A stretch of DNA of 64,000 nucleotides. Source: Histoplasma ohiense. Lineage: Eukaryota; Ascomycota; Eurotiomycetes; Onygenales; Ajellomycetaceae. This document shows, one piece after another, positions 34,446-45,462 of the stretch (the stretch's first letter is position 1; every line of letters starts with the position of its first letter). Where the stretch lies: positions 4,269,501 through 4,333,500 of the forward strand of contig JAEVHH010000002.1 of NCBI GenBank assembly GCA_017607445.1, written 5' to 3'. Under the pieces are notes generated by a model that was not told the DNA's origin, did not search any database, and was given only the letters and a program-made list of their open reading frames with translations. The position numbers and the translations under genes were made by a program.

Positions 34446-34779
34446 ATGTCAGCAGATGTTATTGAATTGACTTAGATGATTATCAATGCTGCTGAGAATC
34501 TAATTGTTGCTGATGTGAACACTTCAAATGTTAACATTTTGCAGAGTGCTGTGACTGTGGTGGTTAAATTCTTTGCTGTGAAGATTCATAAGATTCAATG
34601 AGACAGTTCTTCTGAGACTCTGACTGAAACAGTGATTGATGAGATTCTGATGATTACATTGCTGATTGCAGCTCTCAAGTCATCATTGAAATGTTGTGCT
34701 TCATCAGTTGAGAAAATTCAGAATAATAAGCAGATTTGTCTTGATGACAATTTCTTGAATAACACTGACTAAGCTGAGA

Positions 34780-36842
34780 CAGATCTGTTTTTTAATCTCT
34801 GAGTGGAATAAGTATATTCAGCAGTCATCATCATCTTCTTCATTTTTGTTTACTGACTGACTTCTGATAGATTTTATTAAACTGTTTCAAGTACTTCTGA
34901 CTGTTCATCAAGTTTTTCTCAGATTTTCAAGAATTATCTGCATCTGTACAATCTTTTCATTTAACAAGATATTGTGCTTGACTGCAGTACTGATGCTTGT
35001 CTAATATAGCTTCAACTTTTCATTTCTCTTGCATGTCTATAATTATTGATTCTGCTTGCAGGATTTGTCTGTTGTGTGTGTGATATGATTTGAGAAGGGA
35101 AATATGGAATATGAGATGAATTTCTTTATATTACAGTATGAGTTTCAGTTTGTACATCTGTGTACTGCAGATATCAATTATTTGAAAGAGATTCAAAAAT
35201 CAATGATCTAGTTTGAATGAGAGTTGCAAGATGGATATATTTTTTGCATGCAGCATTACTCAGTTCTCTATCTTAAAGCTTTTTGATATATGATACTGAT
35301 CATAATACTTTTTCTCAGCTGCTTTGATAGTTTTCAGACATTCTTGAATCTTGTTCTCTGCTTGCTTCATTCATTCCACTTGTTTCATTGCTGATTTTGA
35401 TGTGCCTGTGCTTGGGGGTTCCATGTTTATATGAAGTTCAGTTGGTCGGCCGATCATCACTTTAGATGATGTCATTTTTATCAATGTGTGGAAGGCATTG
35501 TTATATGTTCATTGTGCCAGAGGAATTCATTCTATCCAATTATCTTGTTGGTAGCTGCAATATATGTGAAGATAATGTTCAATCACCTGGTTCAATCATT
35601 CTGTCTGACCATCGATTTGTGGGTGGAATGCTGTTGATAATTTTTGTTGAACATGGAGCAGGTAACATAATGTTGATCAAAACTTGCTATTTATTAATGA
35701 ATCTCAGTTGTTAATAATATTTGCAGATAGATCAAAGTTCTTCACAATTCTTCATACAATAATGTTCACAAGTTCTTCTGCATCTAGCTCTGAAGATGTA
35801 GACACAATTATGACTCATTTGATAAATAAATCAACAAATACAACAATAGCATTATAGATTTGACTTCTCTTTTTATTATCTGACAGATCTTCAATAAAGT
35901 TCATGCTAATTGTATGCTATTTTTTATCTGACACTGAATGTGATTGTAGCAATCTGTACAGCTTGTGCTGTGGTATTTTGATACATTGACAAACATTGCA
36001 AGTTCTCACATATTCTGCAATCTCATTGCTCATATCATGTCACAAGTACTTGTATTTGATTGCTTCAATGATTTTGTCACATTCAAAATGGCCATCTTGA
36101 GAATCATTGTGATTCATTTTCATTATTTCATGTTTTATGATTTTGTCTTGCAGTATGTAGACTTTATCATCTTTTCTGAGCAGATCATCTTTATCTACTG
36201 CTCAGATTGAATGATTATCTACACTAGCATCACTCATCTCTAGTCTTCTGCAAAGTTCAGATGTGTCAGTATCTCTATTCTGAATCTGCAGTAAGAATTC
36301 AATGATAGATTCAGCTATCTCTTTGTGATAGACTGTTTCAGATTCAAATACTTTGACAGTTAGAATCTGTAACATCAGAGTTTCTAGATCTAACTCTGTA
36401 ATGTCTGTGATCTCATTCTCATTTATAGATACATTCTTTATTCTGCAGAGATTGTTGTCATTGATGACTACAGATCTCTTCACTCAACAATTTTCATTAA
36501 CTTGCAGATCTTTTCACATCATCTTGATATATTGATCTAACTTTGTGTTTTCTTTTGTCTTTAGTGATTTAAAAATTCTCTTACACAGTTTCTTTTGCAG
36601 AGTAGAGAGCTCTGTCAAGAGAGCTGCATATTTTATAAAATCTGAGTGACAACTTGATGCATCTGTGGGATTATTTTTCTCAGAACAGTGCTTTATTTCA
36701 AAATTGAATATTGAGAGCATTTTCATCCAACAAATCTGACATTCATTTAACTGCTTTGTTATCATAAAGTGCTGAAGATTGACATAATCAGATAAAACAG
36801 TTATTGAGTGTCTGCTATTATGTAGATAGTGATGCCATTGTC
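34780..36842 (-). pseudogene. Chromovirus D Pol, 3' part: RNase H end, integrase, chromodomain
   Basis: Minus strand. 36842-36514 holds the RNase H end (WHHYLHNSRHSITVLSDYVN...). The integrase zinc-binding region is near 36090-35980 (CDKII...YVRTCNVCQCIKIP), and the catalytic core runs about 35950-35500, with the TAFHPQIDGQTE-type block near 35560. The C-terminal domain is at 35400-35100, and the chromodomain at about 34990-34870 reads VEAILDKHQYCSQAQYLVK-stop-KDCTDADNS-stop. The tail ends near 34780, beside the antisense gene. Numerous TGA/TAA stops. Open pieces at 36483-36202 and 36876-36514. Confidence 0.85.
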
Positions 36843-36856
36843 TGAAAGCTTCTACA
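36843..36856 (+). other. Target-site duplication of LINE L2, left copy
   Basis: TGAAAGCTTCTACA is repeated at 38583-38596, after the AAT tail (13-14 bp). Confidence 0.9.
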
Positions 36857-38166
36857 CCTCTATTTCTCCACCACAAGTGAGATTTGATAAAATCTGTATG
36901 AATTATGCTCTCAGAATTATGAAGCTATATTCACATCATTCTATTAAAAAGAGAGTTTCAAGTTCTTTTCCAAATGAGTCAAATGGATTAGAATTATATT
37001 GGGAACTTTATCTTGATTGGAATGAGACTGATTTATCTGAAAATTCAAGTTCTTTACAAAGAAGAAGAATACCATCTCAGTTATTTAGAATTTACTCAAT
37101 GATTAAGAACTGTTTCTCTAGTTTAAATGTAGAGAGAGTAGCTATTGAAAATCTCTCTCCTTGGAAGAAAAGTCTTGATAATCTTGTTGATTTAAACATT
37201 AGTCAACTTTCAAAAGAAGATCAGACTCAAGAACATTTAAAGCTTTTAAAACAAGTGAAAAATAAAGCAATTCTTATATACACTGATGGCTCAAAATGTG
37301 AGAAAACAGGCAATCTTGGAGCTGGAATAGCATATTCAGAAAATGATAAAAACTATATTCTTGATTCTTGGCAAATTGGAAAAGAGTCAGAAGTTTTTAA
37401 TGCTGAATTATTTGCAATTTCAAGAGCTTTCAAATTGATTGAAATGAAGATTGAACAATGGAAAAGATTTGAGCATATTTGAATATTCTCTGATAGTCAA
37501 GCAGAGCTTAAAAGACTTCAAAGTAATAAAATCAGCAGTGGACAGTCAATGCTAGAGCTGATTTTGAAAAGTCTTCAAAATATCCAAAGAAAAATCTCAC
37601 TCAATTGTTCTATTCATCTTCACTGGGTGCCTGCTCACATGGGTATATATGGCAATGAAATGGCTGATAAAGCTGCAAAAAGAGCCACTGAGTTAGAAGT
37701 CTGCTGTCAAAGAATTGTAACATGATCTTTTATTAAAAGAAGAATAAGAGAATTATGTTTACAAAAGTGGCAAGATGTCTGATTCATGCAAAGAAAAAGT
37801 GTGCATTATTCCAGATTTGAAACTAAGCCAAAGTGGAAGACTTGCTCAATAAAGTGTAAGAAGAAACTTTTTGCTACAATAATGCAGCTAAAGCTTGAAT
37901 ATGGACATTTCAAATCATATTTAGCAAATTTTAAAGATGATTTAAATGATCTATGTTCAGATTGTCAGTTATATGAAAATCCAGAGCATCTTCTGTTACT
38001 TTGTACAAAGTATTCAGAACTAAGATTGAGACTAAGAGAGAAGTATCAACTGAATCAGTTAAGTTTGAGTTTGTTATTCAATACAAAAGCTGGAAATATG
38101 TTCTTAATTGAATATTTAAATGAGTCAAATGTTGCTACAAGAGCTTGTTTGAATAGTGTCACTTGA
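36857..38166 (+). pseudogene. LINE ORF2 3' half: thumb/connection, RNase H, zinc knuckle
   Basis: An open 217-codon piece (to 37482) covers the linker and the N-terminal part of RNase H: IYTDGSKCEKTGNLGAGIAY carries the first catalytic Asp (about 37276-37335), and AELFAISRAFK the Glu (about 37402). After a TGA at 37480 the frame continues with FSDSQAELKRLQ (third acidic residue) and HWVPAHMGIYGNEMADKAAK (about 37620-37680). A 126-codon open piece (37786-38166) ends with the CSDCQLYENPEHLLLLC knuckle. RNase H in ORF2 plus a TAA-type tail are features of the I group. Only about three stops interrupt it. Confidence 0.88.
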
Positions 38167-38582
38167 TGATATTTAGATCAGTTGTTTTTGTTTATTTTAT
38201 TTTGATCTTTTCTTTAACTTTGTTTATTGTTAATTTTCATTTGTTTCAAGCAGTTTGCTTCATTATTTGTTGATAATAGTCATTACAAATGTTTTTTCTT
38301 TTCTGTTGATTTTTAATAGCTGCTGTCTTTTATAATATTTATTTCCTTTGTTTTGAAGTTGAGTTGTGCTAACCCATTGACATTCTTTTGATTTTATTTT
38401 TGGATTGAATAGTTTGAATAGTTGTTTGATTCTGGGCTGGAATTCTGTTAATGCATGTGTCAAATTGTTTTTGTATATTAGAATATTCTTGATTTGAAAA
38501 ATCCTGAAGTATTTCAGGTAGATGTCATAGTCACTGACTGTATACATCTATAATTGAAGAATAATAATAATAATAATAATAA
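38167..38582 (+). other. LINE 3' UTR with (AAT)n tail
   Basis: About 415 nt conserved among L1, L2 and L3, ending TACATCTATAATTGAAG then AATAAT repeats. This is the region the LINE RT would recognise to start reverse transcription (family knowledge). Confidence 0.8.
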
Positions 38583-38596
38583 TGAAAGCTTCTACA

Positions 38597-39800
38597 ATCA
38601 GCAACATTTCTAGATTATATATTTGATAACATCTTTCTGCTTCTGTGAGCTTTCTAGACCAAAACACAATTGAATGTCAGTGATCATCATTCATTAATTG
38701 TGATATTACTGCAGCAATTGCAATATCAGATCTGTCTGTTTCTATACAGAGTTTTCACTGCAGATCAAAGTGGATCAACAATGATGCTTTTGTAAAGCAT
38801 TCTTTTAACTGCAAAATTGCATGCTTGCAGTTTTCATCTAACTGAACAGATATATTATTCTTCTCTTTTTTTGTTTTGTAATCTTTTAACAATTCAGTCA
38901 GAGGTGCTGTTATTATCAAGAACTTGTATATGAATTGATGATAGAAATTGATGAATTTTAGAAATGTTTGCAATTCATTTATAGTTCACAATTCTGATCA
39001 ATCTAGAATTGTGTTGACACAGCATTTTTTGACAGTAATGCTCTGTGTGGTAATCATAAAACCCAAAAATCCAATTTCTGTTGCATGGAACATACACTTA
39101 CTAAGTTTGGCATATAGTCTTCATTGCTTTAACCGTTCCAGCATGTTCTTAACATGGACGACATGTTTGTCAAGCATGTTTGAATAGATTATGATATTGT
39201 TGAGATAAGTCATGCAGTATACATCTAAAAGATCACTGAGAACTTTGTTGATATAAGATTGAAAGATCACAGAGACATTGATTAACTCAAAAGTTAAGAT
39301 TAGATATTCAAAGTGTTCATATTATGTTTGAAATGCTGTTTTTCATTCATCCTCTGCTCATATGTGAATTCTATAATACACATCTCTAAGGTCCAGCTGT
39401 GTATATATTTTGACACCTGCTAATCTATCAAATATTTCACTTATCAAAGACAGTGGATATTAATTCTTGACTGTTATTTCATTCAATTCTTGATAATCCA
39501 CACAAAGATGCAGGGTTTCATCTTTCTTTGATGTGAATAATACTGATGTGCTGGCTGAGCTCTTGAATGAATGTATTCAATTCTTCTCTAATACTTTTTC
39601 AATATATTCTCAGAGGACAGAGAGTTCTTGAGATGATAAGTTATATATTGATTGATATGAGGGTTTCTTGTCAGGTTTGAGATCTATGGCATGATCATGA
39701 GATGCATGTTTCACATCAGATATGTCTTCTTGAAACACATCAAGATAATCTTTATAATCATCTGGGATATTTGACTCAGTTGCTGCATTCACAGCTCATA
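38597..39800 (-). pseudogene. Chromovirus D Pol, 5' part: RT and start of RNase H
   Basis: Minus strand. 39792-39610 encodes the pre-RT segment with YLDVFQEDISDVK...HDHAIDLKPDKKPSYQSIYNLSSQEL, the usual lead-in of gypsy RT. The RT palm lies at about 39500-39180. The segment ending RT and starting RNase H (QTFLKFINFYHQFIYKFLIITAPLTELL) is 38973-38880, and RNase H runs until the LINE. Protease lies upstream near 39950-40330. TGA stops throughout. D once encoded the full gag-pol set. Confidence 0.85.
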
Positions 39801-40736
39801 ATGATAAGACAGTGAATATAATATTATCATTGTCAATTAGTGTTGTGAATTCTTTGACAGTATTCAGATACATATGGTTAATATTTGATGCTTTTCTATA
39901 GATTCAGCATCTCCACACTCAATCAATATCAGAGTTCACAGCTTTCAATCACAGCATGTTCAAAATTATATTATATCTGCTAATGTTGATCTCTTTGAAA
40001 TGGTGGAATCCTTCTCAGAGAACATGTTCATCATTGATAATCTTCATTGCAGCTCTTTATTGTTCATACAACTTAATCTTATGATTATCAACTGCTTCCA
40101 CTACTTTTGATTTATCTTCTACCTTTGAGAAATATTTTGATGCCCAGGCATGAGACACAAAGTTCACATCCACATCAGAATTCACTAGCATTCACACCAT
40201 CGCTCATTCTGCTTCTGTCAGTATTCATGTATTCATCATCAATAATTGTTCATCTCACAGTCTAGTTGTTCATATTCTCAATGCAGCAGCTGTTTCTATA
40301 ATTGAAATTGTTGATTTTTTGCTTATCAGACTTGGTTGCACTTTTTGAAGTGTAATATTCAACAATCATTTGCAATATGACTCTTCTTATGACAGTAAGA
40401 ACACTTCTTCATTCAGTTATATTTATTTTTCTTGATTTATTCAGTTGAATCTGTTTGTTCCTCTCATTTCCTCTTGTTTCAACAGTTGTCAGAGTTATCA
40501 GAATGATGCTGATTCTCTACAAATATCACAGATCTGTCTTTGTAAATAGCACACTGTTGCTTCAGTATATTTTTCTCAAGAGTCTGTAGAGTTCAAAGCA
40601 ACTCTTTGTAATTCTGAGATTCTTGATTTCAACAGTTGAGTTCAGTGTGTAGTATCTTCAATGTCTTACTACATAAATTATTCATTCTTTGTTCTTCACT
40701 ATATGAGAGTAAGTAGTATTCTCAGTCTTTGAGATA
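39801..40736 (-). pseudogene. Chromovirus D Gag C-terminus and protease region
   Basis: Decayed minus-strand coding sequence between RT and the open Gag piece. A Cys/His segment near 40400-40340 (CSYCHKK...YCK-type) probably represents the Gag zinc knuckle, and an aspartic protease core with VNSDVDVNFVSHAW lies near 40190-40150. Too broken for exact limits. Confidence 0.55.
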
Positions 40737-41340
40737 TTTAGAGAAGTCATATATTGATTGTCATTCTTGTTGCTTTGTATTTTGAAACTTTTGACTTGTC
40801 AATCAGTACTGATTCTGTGGATTGTTAATTTGCATTTCTAGATGTAATAGCATATCATCAAAAGTCAATGATGTTGCTCCTCCACATCTTTCATATGATG
40901 ATACAAAATTCAACCATTTCTGCTTAACATGGATATCAAGATAAAGTTTAACATCATTTATCTTGTGTTCTTTCTTTTGATAATACTGATGATGGTGTGT
41001 AAAGAGAATCAATATGTGATCTTTATAGTTCTTGAATTCTAACATATTTTTTTCTTGATAATAGTTCTTAATCTCTAATCTCAGCAGTGTTTCATTATCT
41101 TTGTCTGTATCATTTGCAGATTGATTTTGTGATGGTTCTGTGGTGATATTCTGAGTTAATTGAGACTTGATGAGAGTATCTTCATGAATCTGTGCTTTCA
41201 AATTGTTGAGCTGCTGTTGTGCATGCAGAATAGCTAATTGCTGCTCTCATTCATGAATTTGATTGTTCAACTATTGCAAGTGCACATTGTGATCATCAGA
41301 GATGATAGAGGATTCAGATTGATTTTCAAGAGATCTTGTG
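40737..41340 (-). pseudogene. Chromovirus D Gag N-terminal half
   Basis: Contains a 132-codon open piece (41201-40803) starting MKAQIHEDTLIKSQ and rich in Gln, Asn, Lys and Tyr, ahead of two or three stops. Matches window positions 1-640. Capsid-like, no catalytic motif. Confidence 0.75.
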
Positions 41341-41440
41341 TGTATTAAGATCATCTTGCATGTTTTAACTAATGTTGCATGTTTTATTGTAGATGTGTGT
41401 AACAACAGACCACTCAAATAAAATTTAGAGTGATTAGAAT

Positions 41441-41711
41441 TGTAAGAGATGATTATAGATATAATTATGAGAGTAATGTGAAGTATATATATAGAATGTT
41501 AAGAAGGTAGTAATCTCTATTATTCAAAGCTAATCACTGATCTTCTAATATCTATGGATATCAGTGAGCATTATATAGACAATCATCACACTCTACAGTC
41601 ATTTATAATGCTGTATGCTATGTTCATTCTCATTAATTCTGGTGTGTTCTGTGTTCTTCTATTGCCATATAGCTATTTTCTAATATAGATATCTCCGTTG
41701 CATCTATTACA
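41441..41711 (-). repeat. 5' LTR of chromovirus D (271 bp)
   Basis: Pairs with 32864-33134 and is followed by the duplication ATGTG. Confidence 0.93.
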
Positions 41712-41716
41712 ATGTG

Positions 41717-42103
41717 CTTGTCTGCAAGACAAAGAAGCTCAAGCTAATAGATTGTATTTTGAATATATTCATTGATAACACTTTTTGATAACAATTCTGT
41801 GATCTAATTGATTAGCAGACTTCTGAAGAGAATCATGGGATTGAAGTTTTGTTTAGATCTCATATGTACTCAATGATTCAGAACATTGAGAAGGCAGTGT
41901 TGCTTTCTAAGCATATTAATTTACTTACTACAGAGATAGAATCTGAGACAGCAGATCAGAAGATGCAGAACTTTGAAGCTCAAGTGAATTTGATGAAAAG
42001 AGAGAAGAATTCTTTCTCATCTGAGAAGATAGCTGAGAAGGGTTTTGAGATGATTGTTTTCTCAGATGAGAAAAAGAAGAGAGAGAAGAAGAAAGAGAAG
42101 AAT
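41717..42103 (+). pseudogene. Unknown coiled-coil gene, 3' part (split by element D)
   Basis: Continuation of the frame from 32863. After two close stops (near 41788) there is an open 85-codon tail (41849-42103) with heptad-like Leu/Ile spacing (NIEKAVLLSKHINLLTTEIE) and a poly-Lys/Glu end (EKKKREKKKEKN). Family unknown. Confidence 0.45.
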
Positions 42104-42723
42104 TGAATTGTGAAGAATAAAGAAAAAAAAGAAGAGAAGAAGAAAAAGAAAGTGGAAGAAGAAGAGTAGAAGAGAAAATGATCAAAAAAAAATTTTTTTT
42201 TTGCATGTTTGTTTTTTTATATTTTTGCTAAATTAATTGTATTATTATTATTATCAGAGATTACAAATTTTATTTGATATTTTACATTATACAATTCTTT
42301 GTTGTGAGCATATATTATTGTAGCGATATTATGCTCATGATATATATATATATATATATGTATATGTATACTTGTAAGTAGCGTGTGACTTTATGTTTAG
42401 TATCAGTAAACAATGAAAGCTGATAAATTCATACTGTGAAATTGTGATATATTAGAGATAGATAATATGTCTAATGAATCAACTTTTCAGCACTTACAAA
42501 TCTTAATAATATCTTCAATATTTTCATTATCATTCTTTTCTATTTGATCATAATATGTTTTATTTATTGTTGTTTATAAATATATTCTACTAGTGTTCTA
42601 ATCAATTAGAATGGGTTAATGAAAAAGGAGTAAAAAAAAATCTCAATCAAATTGAATCAATTTCTTAATCTTTTTATTCTCAGAATTTATTTTACATATA
42701 ATTTCTTATCATTTATATTCATC
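42104..42723. other. AT-rich spacer with A/GAA-rich and (TA)n tracts
   Basis: Purine run (AAGAAGAGAAGAAG) to 42180, A8/T9 runs at 42184-42201, and a (TA)n/(ATGT) tract at 42339-42370. A small CpG-retaining spot is AAGTAGCGTGTGAC at 42377. The left end of the hAT element should lie here but I could not identify it. Confidence 0.45.
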
Positions 42724-45126
42724 ATGACAACTTCAGTAATTGCTGAATCAGGGAATTCATCACCTTCTTTAATGAAGATTCAAGATCTTATAGAAATAAG
42801 AGTGGATCAAACAATTTATATTGTTTATAAATTCTTATAAGATGAGCTCTTTCAAGCCTGATAGATGCATACTTTTTTTTTCTTAATGATGAAAAACAAT
42901 GCAATCTATGAAAAAGCCAGTATAGACAATAAGAAGATCTATAGAAAAACTTTCAACAAGTTGCTGTGAAGATCACTGAAGAGTCATTTCTCTGCTGTAA
43001 TCATTGCAACTTCATACAAAAACATCCATTCTGAAGTGAATATGAATCAGAAGAAATCACATGACATTTGAAATCTGCTGATTGTCTACAGCTTAGAGGA
43101 AAACATCAGAATATTCTTCATAGACTGATACTTATATCATCTACTCTCATTAATGATAACAATATTTGGTAATGCTTATGTACTATTTTGCAGGAAAACA
43201 TGTGAAAACAATGACAAACTGATGTCAATCTTTCAATTTCAACTCTTTCATCAGACAACTTTTGAGAACAACTTCTACATCTATATATATTGTTGAATCT
43301 TCCACTATATACTGTTGAAAACTTGGAATTTTGAACTCTACTGCAAATGCTTAATTCATATATTCAAATTCCTCATCAATTCAGTCTCCACTCTTCTCTG
43401 AATACACATTACAACAATGATATGCAACAACTTGGACTTCTGTTGAAGAAACAACAAAAGATATCACTGACAGTGAATGTATGAACAAGCATCAACAATC
43501 TATTCTTTTTGAATGCAGTTTGTTATTTTATTGATGAGGATTGGAATTATAAAGAGAAATTGATTGGCTTTGAACAATTGAAGAGCAGTCATACAGATGA
43601 ATATATGACTGATATTCTCATAATAATTATTAAAAATAATTACTGAGATATTTCATCAGATCTTCTTGCAATCACAACAGACAATGCAGCAAACAACATG
43701 ATTATAATACAGAGTCTGAAACAAAAACTGATATTGTATAAATGAAATGATAAATATGAGTATATTCTCTGTATTGCACATGTTATTCAGCTTGTTGTTC
43801 AAGCATTGATTAAAGATCTGAATATTGAATCTGAAAACACAGAACTGATCAGTTGTTTTGATGAGAATGATGTTGAAATTGTTACACACATCACATTCTT
43901 ATCAACTCTTCATAAGATAATGATATTTGATAATGCTTCAGTGAAAATTGATCAATTTGCTAACTATCTCATTATTTTTTTTTAGATTTGTCATATCACC
44001 AATGCAATCAGTACTTCTCTCAAACAACAATAATGATTTCATGATATTCAAGCCACTCACAGCTCAGTTCCTCCTCTTAATATAATACAAGATATTTGAA
44101 CACAGTGAAGTTCTACTTATAAGATGATAGTTCAAACACTTCAACTGAAAGATGCTGTGAATCATTGAATTCAGAATTCTGAGTGAGAGAAAATTCATGC
44201 TCTGAAACTTTCTGATACAGAGTGGACACAGTTAAAATATGTTGTTGAACTGTTGTTTATCTTTTACAAAACAACAAAGACTGTGTCTATTACAGTAACA
44301 TCAATAATACAAACTTCTTCATGAATATACAACAGTTTATTTACTCATTTGAAAACACAGATGATTTGTGTATGAGAAGAACAATTCTGAAATAGAGTTA
44401 TTTCTACAGCAATTGAAAGAGTATGAGACAAACTTGTAGAATATTATATGAGAATCAATCAATCATTTGCTGATTACTATACTGTTGCTGCTGTACTTGA
44501 TCCCTCTCATTGAATCAATACATATACTCCCAGGGATTGAACAGTGGAAGAACGACAAATCTATGTTGATATAGCTCAGACATACTACAACAACAACTAT
44601 CAACAATATAAACAGAATAATACTCAAATTGAAGAGTCAATAGAGCATGATTCTTTGATTAGTAACTTTGTTTTTTATAATACTCACTGAGATATTGATA
44701 TTAATCTGTTACTAATATTTATTGATTAAGAATTTGCACTTGTTGATTGCTGCTGAAAATCTGAGCAAATAAAATTCTTGCAATACTGAATTTGACTGCT
44801 ATCTATATAATGATTCTATTAATATCAAAGAAAAATCTATTTTAGATCTGTGGAGGATGATCAGCAGTCAGTACTCAATAGTGACAATGATAACACACAA
44901 TATTCTGACAATTCCATTGACAGAAGTTGATATGAAGAGAAAGTTTAACTCAAATTAAGATATTTATCACTATTACTGTGATCAATTGCAAGAAGAAACT
45001 GTAAAGAAATTGATGATGATTAAGCATGGAAAAGAAAAAGAAATTATTGATAAAAATTCTATTGTGACAGAATTCTCTTTCAATTATATAGTGGAGAAAA
45101 AAATTGACTGTGATTGTATATAGTAT
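42724..45126 (+). pseudogene. hAT-family transposase, heavily mutated
   Basis: Starts at ATG 42724 (MTTSVIAESGNSS). hAT-like segments follow in shifting frames: a DEWNYKEK-type IGFEQLKSSHTDEYM region near 43540-43600, a catalytic-core segment TTDNAANN near 43676-43700, and the C-terminal dimerisation domain DLWRMISSQYSIVTMITHNI...LTEVDMKRKFNSN at about 44850-44960 (family: W-x(n)-YP-x-LA-x-DIL...ER-FS). Dozens of stops are present; the longest open pieces are about 60 codons. A hAT right end follows at 45462. Transposase would cut and paste elements carrying the TAGACTG termini, including T1-T3 (inference). Confidence 0.78.
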
Positions 45127-45170
45127 TAATGAGCTTGTGAGTGTTATCAATAATCATTACCAATTGTCAT

Positions 45171-45462
45171 GTATTACATAATCATCAGAATGGGATCAAA
45201 CTTGAGCTAAAATCATAATCAGTCTCAGATCACATTCTTATTTTTCATAGTCAGTCACTTTGCATGAAATAATAAATTTTGTTGATTTCATAATAGTTAT
45301 ATTAGATCTAAATCTGATTCTTTTACACTTCATTTCTGAAAATTTTAATCTCTTTACACTCCCATTCTGATTCTGATCCCACTGGAAATCACGCCAAGAA
45401 ATGGACTGGGATCAAATCAAATCAAATCAAATGTGAAATTCATGGTTTCATTGATCAGTCTA
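45171..45462 (+). mobile_element. hAT right terminal region (long inverted repeat)
   Basis: The reverse complement of this segment matches 47080-47341 through its length, including (ATTTG)n and the CCAGTCCATTTCTTG block, and ends at TAGACTGATCAATGA (reverse complement, at 45462). It also contains three copies of the CTTTACACT-type subterminal motif. Confidence 0.75.

Larger units (their letters stand above)
33669..34772 (+). pseudogene. Spliced antisense gene inside chromovirus D, Cys-rich protein of about 335 aa
   Basis: Three exons on the strand opposite to D: 33669-33854 (62 codons), 33901-34395 (165 codons) and 34446-34772 (109 codons with stop). Both introns are phase 0. Intron 1 (46 nt) has GTAAGT, GTACTAAT and TTTAG; intron 2 (50 nt) has GTAAGT, ATTAAC and TTTAG. 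Every exon is a multiple of three, which strongly supports a real gene. Cys/His groups occur in exon 1 (CLSCLKRL, CCHICYIS) and at the end of exon 2 (CCCCIQH, HHHCEP, CKKCKHC) and may bind zinc; exon 3 is helical-looking. Five in-frame stops (TAA near 33928; TGA near 34099, 34346 and 34600; TAG near 34473) make it a pseudogene here. Function unknown. It fills the gap between the chromodomain and the 3' LTR. Confidence 0.7.
36857..38582 (+). mobile_element. 5'-truncated LINE, copy L2 (nested in D)
   Basis: Same family as L1, L3 and the RT at 57895. It begins in the region just after the RT fingers/palm and ends in a perfect run of about nine AAT units. It splits the RNase H domain of D. It is the longest 3' half of this LINE in the window and little mutated. 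Confidence 0.93.
32864..41711 (-). mobile_element. Chromovirus D (Ty3/gypsy with chromodomain), full length, with nested LINE
   Basis: LTRs 32864-33134 and 41441-41711 are both 271 bp. The duplication ATGTG lies at 32859-32863 and 41712-41716. Without the nested LINE the element is about 7.1 kb. Minus-strand order is LTR, leader, gag, protease, RT, RNase H, integrase, chromodomain, then a plus-strand (antisense) spliced gene, then LTR. The polypurine tract AAAGAAGAGAGATAAT abuts the 3' LTR (33135-33150). The element interrupts a coiled-coil gene. Confidence 0.93.
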
